Shown one piece after another: positions 37,857-46,965 of a DNA stretch of 64,000 nucleotides; the stretch's first letter is position 1; each line of letters starts with the position of its first letter. The translations under genes were made by a program, and so were the position numbers. The DNA comes from Rhizopus arrhizus (Eukaryota > Mucoromycota > Mucoromycetes > Mucorales > Rhizopodaceae). The notes under the pieces are model-generated. The model saw only the letters and a list, made by a program, of their open reading frames with translations. It made no database searches and was not told the origin of the DNA. The DNA lies in contig JAKZZE010000017.1 in NCBI GenBank assembly GCA_024220505.1, forward strand, positions 1,116,001 to 1,180,000, written 5' to 3'.

Positions 37857-38209
37857 TGTAATAGCTTATTTTCTATTTAGGCCTTGAGTATTTATAAAAA
37901 GTTTAGAGTAGTTTTGAATATAAAGTAAAGTTATATTTGGGTATTTTCTTGATAGGAGTGACCACCAGATCCTGTTTTAAAGTAGATCAGTCTTGATATA
38001 AAGATAGTAATAGCTTGATGTGTGATTTAATAGGGTTACAATGAAGATATTTGGCTTCAAGGGACTTGACTTATTCTTGATATTTAGTAAAAGAATAATA
38101 ATAAAAGAGATTTGCTTTGAATGATATTTATTTCAGAATTAAAGTAGTAAAGTATGTCAGAAGTAAATAAAATAACTGTTTTTTATAGTTTCTATGGATT
38201 TTATAATAT
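37857..38209 (-). repeat. LTR family 3, R-U5 half (minus)
   Basis: This is the reverse complement of the 3' half of the LTR ending at 34477, from TGTAATAGC to about the ACAGTTATTTTATTTAC block. It carries AGTGACCACCA at 37957-37967. Its U3 half does not match that of 32892-34477. It is interrupted at 38209 by other LTRs, and the distal sequence resumes near 43631 with a TTTTTGACTTTTT-rich U3. Confidence 0.65.
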
Positions 38210-39154
38210 TGTAACCTGTTAGTACTTAGGATTTGGATTGTATTAAAGTGTTGTAGGTTTGTTTAGTTTGAAGTTTGAAGCCTTGAATGACTTGAGTTTG
38301 ATTACTTGATTGAATGTTTAACCGTTCTTTTGATATAGTAATTCTGTTTTACGTAGTGGCCACCAGATCTTTATAGATCGATAAGGATAAGAGTAAGATT
38401 GTTATATAAAAGATAAAAAAAAATAAAAGGGATCGTTCTTCATTCGTAATAACTCAGGTACCAGATCAGAAAGAGTAAGTAAAAATAAAAAAGGAAAGAA
38501 AAGGTAACTGTGACCCAATAAGAAACAATTTGATGTATCCATCATTCATAACTCGATATGAAAACAGTATTAATAAGCTACATGTAAAATATATCCAATA
38601 GATAGGCTACAGGTTAATTCGGATAATCTTCATTAAGGAGAAGATGCTGCGTAATTGCACGGTTAAATTATATTAAATTCAGGGACTAAATCACAGTCAA
38701 TTGCAGTCAATCATATACGAGTATTCTATGGATAAATGCTTATGATGACAAAGATAACAATGGAGGAACACGTAACCATTATCTATTTGTCATCAGTTAT
38801 ATCATACTCATTAATTATTAATCCATGACATGAAATATTATCCGTGTATGAAAAGTATAAATAGAGTATCATTTTCTTATTAATAAAACAATCTCTTTAT
38901 CGAGTCTCGTCCTCTCTTGTTCCTTTCTATTCTTGAATAAATCACAATTGCTTTTTAAGCGCGAGAAGATTTGATTCATTGAATGTCCTTTATTTTGGTT
39001 AAAAATATTCATCTTATTTATATAAAATATGGTGTGGCTTATTGTTTATGTTGTTTGCTATCTATGTCGAACGACATCAATGTCGCTGAACATCAAATTT
39101 GTTCTTGTGATCATCATTGTCCTCCGGATCCAAAATTTCATCATTTGTGTTACA
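38210..39154 (-). repeat. Solo LTR of the Gypsy-type family, split by a copia-like LTR
   Basis: TGTAACC...GTTACA with the duplication ATAT (38206-38209, 39155-39158). It has the same U3 variant as the solo LTR at 32932-33454. The PBS-like motif is changed to AGTGGCCACCA (38355-38365). A 414-bp LTR with CAATT duplications is nested at 38531-38944. Confidence 0.85.
38531..38944 (+). repeat. Solo LTR of a different, copia-like family
   Basis: This 414-bp LTR, TGATGTATCC...GAATAAATCA, has the 5-bp duplication CAATT (38526-38530, 38945-38949). A GTATAAATAG TATA box lies near 38855, followed by a pyrimidine-rich leader. The 5-bp duplication and TG...CA ends differ from the 4-bp families around it; the copia assignment is tentative. 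Confidence 0.8.
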
Positions 39155-39306
39155 ATATATTGTAATTTTTGTGTTGCTTCAATGGCTTGTAAGAGTTAAC
39201 GGCTTTAAAGTAGAGTAAATTTGATGAAAATGGATAAAAAAATAAGAGTTGGGTAGAGTATTGATATTAGGTTCGCTTATAAGTGACCACCAGATCTTGT
39301 TAAGTA

Positions 39307-42300
39307 CACTACGGCGCAAAAAATCTCCGCATAACACTCATTGTAGGCGCGGATTAGTAAAATAAAGATGCTAAAAATGTCGAATTTAGCATAATTTAGA
39401 ATAAAATTGGAATAACATTGGAGTAAAACATGATGCTACATGAACTCTCATACGCTTTCACATAACAATTTAATTGGATGAGGCAAAATTGGAGTAAAAT
39501 GGAGTAAAATTGGTCTAAAGTATAACAATTTAATTGGACGAGGCAGACATTAGCTGTTCTGTATATAAGCAGAGTATGGCTATGTTTAATCAATTATGTC
39601 CAGTAAAATGGGTAGGTTTATTATTGTATAGGGCAGTATAAATGGACACATTTAAATGATTTAATAATACGATGCTTTATTTATTTTATTATTCATTTAA
39701 CATACATTTGAATAAAAAAAAAAGTAATAACAAAAAAAAGGAATAATAAAAGAAAAGGAATAACAAAAGAAAAGGAATACAGAACGAACAGATCCAATAT
39801 AATTGTACGTCATTACTTACCTGTCCTCGACAATATTCAATGTAACCCATTTAGCAGATTTAATTACTTTCAACAATCTACATTGCAATCTACATTCAAC
39901 AGAGTAATTAATATTTAAACATATGCAATTTTATTTCTATTTACCAAAATTGTTTTCCTTTTTTTTTTATCACATGATGGATAATTGTCTTATACAACCA
40001 TTGTTACTTTTCCTCAAGTCCGTGCGCCTATGCTTTATTGGGTTTCATAATACTCTATCATCATTGCTGTTACCGTTAATATCATTACAGTTGCTTCATA
40101 CAAAATCCACATTGCAAAATAAAACAAAGTATTAAAATCTAATAAATAAAAAACATCAGTTAAGAAAAAAGTAACAAGCAAACAAATTATACCTTTTGTC
40201 TTGTTCAAACATACTATCTATACAATATGATGTTGGTTAAGGTTCAATCTATCTGAAGCAACATAGAGTATAATTTTACCTAATATCAACAGCATACACA
40301 ATATGAAACAACACACCAAGCATAGTATACAAAAGCAGAGGATGAATAGTTGCGACAAACTGGTCTACAGCATGATAGAGTATTGATTATACAGCTAGGT
40401 TGCACACTACAGATAAAGTCAGTAAAGTGTCAAGGTAAGGAGCGGAAAGAAATACAAATAAAGATATGAAGAAGAGCAAGGGTTGTTGCATGTTGTAATG
40501 TAGCCATAACTAAGTTTTCTTTAATTAGTGAACCATTCGTTAAAAACATCTTGTTTGACTAAAGCTCTCGCAATATTTGAAGTAAAAGAATACTAGAGCT
40601 TACTATAAGCAAAGATAAAAAGAAATGGTTAAAAGGAATACAACATTCAACAACTTCATACCCATGCAACATAATAATTGTTTTTTTTTTTTTTTTCATT
40701 TGTAATGCGTTGACTGTTTGAGCTGATTTAGTTTTAGCTATTTTGTTTTCAAAACATGGTGCATATCAGCAATAACAAAAAGTATCAAAAACTGTTAACA
40801 GAGTAATAATGAATATACGAAAAAAAAAAGAAAAAAAAAAAAGAAAAGAGCCATAAAAAAAAAAATAAAATAAATAATGCTTTAAAATCCATGCAAGTTT
40901 ATTTCATATAATTAACGTCATAGGACCAATGGCATTGAAGAATAATAACTAAGCTATATAAAAAAGTACCAACATTACCATCATGGAGATCTAGTCATGA
41001 CAAGACAATTCTAAACGACATTTAACAAACAATAGTAGAATTTATTTAACAAAAGATAAAACAATAAAAAGAAAAAGAAACAATTATATTCTTCTCTTTT
41101 TATTTTGACGACGAGAAGTAGGACGAGTGCCAGAACGGGTGGTAGACATAATGGTATGCTTTCCGATCTTTAATGCCTTGTTCTTCATTTCATTTAGGTA
41201 GCCTTCTTTTTTTTTTATTTTTTTATGCTTTTATGCCTATGTCTATGATTTAATAACTTCTTTTTCCATGTTCTTTTTTTTAATTACCATCAAAACTCCA
41301 TCCAAAATATATATCTAATCTTCTCTTATGTATTGCTGTATTCACGTAAATCACTTTTCGACTATAATCCAAATAAATTCTATGCATATGTTTCTATGCT
41401 TAAAACCTTTTACAAGAAACTATTTTTATACGTTTTGTAGCTGTAATAAAAAAAATCGTTTTAAAAGTTTTTAAACAAAGCTTCAGGTTTTGTATCTGTT
41501 AACAAGTTGCACTGCAAAATGATATGTTATTTGACACCTTCCATTATCTCTACAGTGTTACGTTGTTGTTAAAGGGATTTATAGCCTTATATCCAATATG
41601 CTAATCAAAATAAGATTTTTTTTCATTATGAGTACTGAACTTGTATGTTTTTTTTTTTTTTTTCCTACCAAATAAAGACTTTTTTTCTACTAAATATTTC
41701 ATAAAGCATAGGACTAAACGGAATGTAGCTCATATACTATAAACATACATTAGATGCAATGTATATCAACAAACGATCACTATTTACCTTAAAAAAAAGC
41801 TAATTCTTGTTAAATAATTGTAAAAACTAGATTAAGGTACAAGATAAATATTAACAGTTTAATTGTTAGAATAGTAAAAATAATTACGAGCCGTAAGAAT
41901 TTCGTAGCAGGATTACATGAAGAAAGAAAAGAAGTACAATCGGAAGTTTCTTGTACTTTTTGAAACGCTTGTAAGTTATAACGACGTCATCCTAGAGCAT
42001 TTGCAAACTCGTTTTTTTTTTTATTACAATTATTTTTGAAATTCGGTTTATTTTAATTCATGATTACAACAATTATTAGTAGTCAAACAGATTGAATTCC
42101 TTTGGCTTCAATTAAACTGACTATAACAGAGAAAAAGTATAATAACAAAGGACAACCTACTCAAATCAATATTTTTACCCAATGAAGAAGTAATTTAAAC
42201 AAATTACTTTATTGTATATGGTCTGAATTTGATAATAGTTTATACAACTCTTGTTTATATCTATTACGCATTTATATTCTTCAGTTTATTTCCCCATATT

Positions 42301-43153
42301 TAATACAAAAAAATAAAGATTCACAACTATGACAAATCACTCTCAGTTCAATTAACATAAAAAGTTTGTAATGTAACTCGACTAGTAAAAGTATAATGAA
42401 GCAGTACTACAATTGGATACAAAGAAAAGTTACAGTAATCAAAGCATATCTTGTTTAAATTTGCTAAAATAAATAGAACTAAAGGCACAGGTGCATTACT
42501 GACTCTTGCCATAATGCTTACATGTCTTCTTTTTCGCATTTTAAGTTTCCATTAAAAACATATCAGCTAGAGCACAAGATGTGGAAGTGGTTTAAGATAC
42601 GACAATTGACAGAGGCATAAAAAAACGTAAGCTTTGTTCTTTTTTTACATTTTTGGCAGCAATGGTGTTATAAGTTGTCTCTTTTTTTGTTGTTGCAAAT
42701 TATCTATTCTAAAAACAACCATAAAATATAGTTCAAGAAAGAAACAAAAAAGAGAGTCGCAGAACGTTTTTTTTTTAAAAAATAAAAAATTATACACAAT
42801 CTACTTTCTTTGTAATTGCTTAAAAAAACTAATGAAAAGGAATCTTTTTTTACGACCAATACAATCATAATGCAGAAAAATGCAAGTTGTGTAATATCGG
42901 TTCGTTACGTCTTTTAACAGCAAAACTCAGGTTTTATATAGTTTAAAAAGTGATTTTGCCAAGTAGATCCAGCCCATTTCAATATTTACCTGCAAAAAAA
43001 AAAAAAAGTGGAGCAATAAAAATGAATGGAGCATTTTAAAAAAAAATGCGGAGAACAACCAAAAAATAAACTCAAAAATACACCAGAAGCGCTGTAAAAA
43101 AATGCTGCAACGAGTATTCGTATCCTTCAAGCAGGATTCTTTGCGCCGTAGTG
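39307..43153. mobile_element. CACTA-termini DNA element, apparently non-autonomous
   Basis: This 3847-bp element starts CACTACGGCGCAAA and ends TTTGCGCCGTAGTG, with the 3-bp duplication GTA (39304-39306, 43154-43156). The uninterrupted site TTAAGTAGATC is seen in the related LTR at 33511-34108. The inside is AT-rich, with no transposase ORF that I recognise. CACTA ends plus a 3-bp duplication fit the En/Spm (CACTA) superfamily. Confidence 0.85.
41084..41149 (-). CDS. Very small basic ORF inside the CACTA-termini element
   Basis: It encodes 21 residues, MSTTRSGTRPTSRRQNKKRR plus Ile, extremely basic and Ser/Thr-rich. It could be an exon of a spliced gene, a nuclear-localisation-type peptide or chance. 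There is no homology I can name, and no ribosome-start context that decides. Confidence 0.2.
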   Translation of the reverse strand: MSTTRSGTRPTSRRQNKKRRI

Positions 43154-43630
43154 GTAGATCAAACTTGTTTGTAATAAAGTAACTTGATAAGAGTTTTAAG
43201 AATGTTTACAATGAAGATAATTGACTTCTAGGGACTTGTCTTGCTTGTGTTTTAAGAGTGTTATACCAAAAGATTCAGGGATAAAGTCACTCGATCTATT
43301 GGATAAAATATATTTAAAATATCACAAAGAGAAGTTAAGATAAGTGTAGATAAGTCAAGAGTAAGTGAAGTTTTGTCAAAAGAATAAAATGCTAGGCTTT
43401 TTTTTATAGCAAAAATATAAAGTTCAATTTTTACAAAATGTAAAAATATCAAAAGGTTAAAAAAATATCAAAAGGTTAAAAAAATATCAAAAGGTTAAAA
43501 AAATATATCAAATGGTTAAAAATTTGTCAAATAGGAAAAATAATGACAATTTGTAAAGTGATTTACAAAACGTCAAAAATTAAAGCTTGAAAGAAGTTTC
43601 GGAGTTCACATCTTCATAATCATAGCTACA

Positions 43631-45240
43631 ATATAATATTTTTTTTTTTTTTCTTTTTGACTTTTTTTTCATTTTTTTTTTCGACTTTTTTTTTCATTTT
43701 CTTGACTTTTTTTTTCATTTTTTAGCTTCTTTGTTACTGTTATTTTTGTAACCTTGTAGGCTTATTGAGTGTTTTATATAGAAGTTTTTCTTGAAATTAC
43801 AAAGTAAGGTACTGTAGTGACCACCAGATCTTTTATGTAAGATCAAATATAAGTAAGTAAAATGTAAAGAAAAAAAAAATAAAGGGATCAGGAACTTTTT
43901 ATGAGAAGGTTGCCTGTTTATTGAATAATATATAATAAAATATATGAGTAGAACTGTCCTGTCCTTTTTCTTTGCCTAAATGGTTGGGATATTTATATGT
44001 AATAATTATTTTTTTCTTTTTGACTTTTTTTTTTTTTCATTTTCTTGACTTTTTTCATTTTTTCGATTTTTTTTTTTTCATTTTTTCGACTTTTTTCATT
44101 TTTTTTTTTGACTTTTTTCATTTTTTTAGCTTCTTTGTTACTGTTATTTTATATATTGGTTGGCTTGTTGTAAGTGAGTTAATTTGAGTTAAGTTTGCTT
44201 GTAAAGCTTGATTGTAAGGTTAAGATAGCCTTGTAAGTTGTTGTTTTATATAGAATTTAAGCAGATGCTTGTTAAGTAGTGACCACCAGATCTTATTTGT
44301 AAGATCAATACGATGTTTCTTGATAAAAGTTAAAGTAGAGTAAAAAGTTTAAGTGAACAGGGACTTTCTTGTTAATGTTTGTTAATTATTGAGTAAAAAT
44401 ATATGATTTATTTAAACTGACTGAAGTGTTTTAAGTATTTAAAATAGGACAAAGAAGAATTAACGAGACCGAACAATAGTTCTAAAGTCGAATACTTTTA
44501 TTAAAGAAAGATTTCAAGGCTATTTATATTAGTTGAGCAAGACCTGAGATTAGATGACAAAAATAGTTACGGCCGATATGATTTGACATGTATAAGAAAA
44601 ATTTTATAGACTGATGTTAATAATCAACTGTTGAGATGAAAGTGAAACTTGGCTGTTTAGGGCAGTGATAATTATCAGGTTCTATTCTTATTCAAACTCA
44701 TTTGTAAAGATTTAGTCCAGAATGATAAGACTGTATCTTATTGACATGTCAAAACATGACACTGACTAACAATTTTTTCACAAAAAGATGGGATATATAT
44801 ATTTGAATAATATTTTTTTTTGTTTTCTTTTTAGCTTTTCTTATTTTTTTTTGACTTTTTTTTTTTATATTTTCAACTTTTTTTTTATTTTTTTAACATT
44901 TTTTATATTTTTAATTTTTTTTATCTTTCTGACTTGACTCGGCTAATCTCTGTGTATCCTTATTGCCATTTTCGTTACATTACATTACTGTGAGATTGTT
45001 AGGCTTTCGGGTTTAAGTAGGTTTGATATAAGTTTTTGAGACAAAGTTTTGGTAATTGAATAAGGTATCGGATAAAGTAATATCCAAAAAGAGTAGATAA
45101 TTTGAGTTGTAAGTTCGCTTGAGTAGAGTGACCACCAGATCTTGTTAAGTAGATCAGTCTGAATTGAATAAAAGTAAAATAAACAGATGAAAGATAAAAG
45201 ATAAAATAAAAAAAGAGATTACAATGAAGTATATGATTCA
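43631..45240 (-). repeat. Array of LTR remnants, families 3, 4 and others
   Basis: Three AGTGACCACCA motifs lie at 43816-43826, 44278-44288 and 45127-45137, each followed by the AGATC...GATC hairpin. U3-type TTTTTGACTTTTT/TTTCATTTTTT blocks end in AGCTTCTTTGTTACTGTTATTT near 43720-43745 and again near 44130-44155, which suggests tandem LTR copies about 414 bp apart. Exact ends were not resolved. No protein-coding gene is seen. Confidence 0.6.
44427..44771 (-). repeat. Possible copia-like LTR
   Basis: On the minus strand it runs TGTTAGTCAGTGTC...TTAAAACA, with TATAAATAGCC and a pyrimidine-rich leader much like the LTR at 38531-38944. I found no matching duplication, so the ends are tentative. 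Confidence 0.35.
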
Positions 45241-45697
45241 AGGGATTATTAGTTCTTCCTATTTATAAAATAAAAGAAGTATTTTGATTCAAAGGAGATT
45301 TATTTGGATAAGGTAAGATAATAATAATAATAATAATGCTTGATAAATTGTTGATATTTATATGTTTTTGGTTTTCTTGATTTTGTGTTGTTTTTAGATT
45401 TTTGTGTTTTCCTTTGAATTGTGAATTTAGTTGAGTTATTCAATTTCATTGAGTTTATCAAAAATATTGAGGACATGAACTTAGTTCAGGTCTGAACTTT
45501 CTTCGTCAAGTGGTACAGTTTGATTGAAAAAATTTCTATTTTCGTCACATTACAACAACAATAAAAGTTATTGAATAAATAAATACATAAAAAAAAAAAA
45601 AAAAAAAAAGCGACGATCGGAAAATAATTCATCCTTAACGCAAATGGAAAAATGACGTTCCGATATCAGGAAGACACTGGAACCCGAAAGCAATGGT
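45241..45697. other. Spacer upstream of the tRNA-Ile stack
   Basis: AT-rich, with ATT microsatellite near 45325 and an A run near 45590-45609. It contains another CCAAAAACATATAAATA-type promoter-like box on the minus strand near 45355-45375, probably an LTR remnant. No gene is seen. Confidence 0.45.
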
Positions 45698-45771
45698 TGG
45701 TCACTACGAGGGTCGAACTCGCGACCTTGGCGTTATTAGCACCACGCTCTAACCAACTGAGCTAAGCGACC
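45698..45771 (-). tRNA. tRNA-Ile(AAU)
   Basis: The 74-nt cloverleaf has acceptor GGTCGCT paired with AGTGACC (one G-T pair), discriminator A, A box TTAGCTCAGTTGG, anticodon loop CTAATAA on a TGGTG/CGCCA stem (anticodon AAT), and B box AGTTCGACCC. There is no intron. Its 3' end plus CCA is the exact complement of the Gypsy-type primer-binding site. LINE A starts immediately at its 5' end. Confidence 0.95.
45757..45771. repeat. tRNA-Ile 5'-end target sequence, first copy
   Basis: (C)TGAGCTAAGCGACC. The 14-bp part recurs at 50614-50627, 55472-55485, 60302-60315 and 60823-60836, behind each inserted element. Confidence 0.9.
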
Positions 45772-45960
45772 ACCTTTCTTTCGCTCTTCCGACCGTTACA
45801 CAAGGTATAGTACGCGTAATCAACTTTGAACTCAAATATCTCTACGAATACGATACATCCATCTACCGTTTTAACACCAAAATAATCGTCGTATTTTTCT
45901 CTACAAACTTTATTTTTTTCAACTCGATTGCTATATTTTTCACCATTTTCGACATTTCCC

Positions 45961-46965
45961 ATGTCTCAACAATCTGGCACTCCCATTTCGCCCATCTCGC
46001 AAGATGGAGTGGCAAATGTCAACATTCCAAACCCTTCTGACATGCAACAAGCTTTGCAATATTTATTGCACAACTTCGAAACACTCCAGCAACGTGTTTC
46101 AACACACGATGACTTGTTTGCTGAACTGACTGCTTTACGCAGTGAAAATGCTACTTTGAAGGCGAAAATCGCCTCACTCGAATCTCAACTCTCCGCTGGC
46201 GCTGACGTCAACCGTTCTTCCGCTTTTTCCTCTTTGGCTTCCGACCCGGTTACCATACGTGCACCCCAAGATGCACCCCAAACGAACAATGCAACCTATA
46301 GTTCTATTGCTGCCAAGGCTGCTGCTACTACTGCTACTACTACCCGTCGCCCACCTAGCAAGAAGCGAAAGCTTGCTGCTAGTCGTCCATTCCAACCAGT
46401 TGACCCTTCTGCTCCTCGTGGTTTCGAATACCTGTACTTGCATAGAAACCGCAAGCTGTCCCGTGCTGAAATTAGACGCAACCTGCGTTTACTTGGTCTT
46501 GATCTTTCCCGTGTTTTGGACATCTGCTTTCCTGGCCCAAAGGCCATTGGTCTCCTGATCCATGTTCTTTACAAAGAAGAGGTGATCTCTCTTCTTTCTG
46601 CTGCCAAGGTTCCGTTGGTTGACGGTTTTGATCCTCTGGATCCTATCAACTTGGCGGATCCTGAGCTCCAGCATCTTTCATCGGCTGACAAGGCTAATGA
46701 ATGTGCTGAGCTCCAGTTCACTCGCTGCTCCCGTGCTCTCTCTCGTCTTGGTGCTGGCCGTGCTCACCTGGTGGGTCCCATAGGTAAGTACTTTTCTTCC
46801 AAGGGATGGATCGATGACGACTCTTTGAGTCAGATTCTGTCTTCCCTTCCCCCTTCCTCTTTTGCTGCTCGTGGTCGTGACCCAGGCGCTGCTTTCCGTG
46901 GTGACACGGTCATGTCAGATGCTTTGGTCTCTGATTCCGCTAGTGCTGGATCACACTCATTATGA
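45961..46965 (+). CDS. LINE A ORF1 protein
   Basis: This is a 334-residue protein from the first ATG, after a 189-nt 5' UTR. The N-terminal part has a likely coiled coil at about 30-75 (LQQRVSTHDDLFAELTALRS and on). A PPSKKRKL nuclear-localisation-type patch lies near 130. A conserved C-terminal region follows, with YLYLHRNRKLSR, RVLDICFPGP and FDPLDP. It is shared with the ORF1 of the tRNA-Lys LINE and is probably RNA-binding. The stop TGA overlaps the ORF2 start. Confidence 0.9.
   Translation: MSQQSGTPISPISQDGVANVNIPNPSDMQQALQYLLHNFETLQQRVSTHDDLFAELTALRSENATLKAKIASLESQLSAGADVNRSSAFSSLASDPVTIRAPQDAPQTNNATYSSIAAKAAATTATTTRRPPSKKRKLAASRPFQPVDPSAPRGFEYLYLHRNRKLSRAEIRRNLRLLGLDLSRVLDICFPGPKAIGLLIHVLYKEEVISLLSAAKVPLVDGFDPLDPINLADPELQHLSSADKANECAELQFTRCSRALSRLGAGRAHLVGPIGKYFSSKGWIDDDSLSQILSSLPPSSFAARGRDPGAAFRGDTVMSDALVSDSASAGSHSL

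Larger units (their letters stand above)
39161..43630 (-). repeat. Solo LTR family 2 type c, split by a CACTA-termini element
   Basis: The two parts, 39161-39306 and 43157-43630, make about 620 bp, with the duplication ATAT (39157-39160, 43631-43634). U3 matches type a (TGTAGCTATGATTATGAAGA and the 19-bp units), while R-U5 matches type b (GCTATAAAAA and onward). It is therefore a chimera. AGTGACCACCA is at 39282-39292. Confidence 0.85.

Noticed and set aside
42348..42539. 63-aa hydrophobic frame in the CACTA-termini element
   Set aside because: It is short, AT-driven and lacks transposase motifs.
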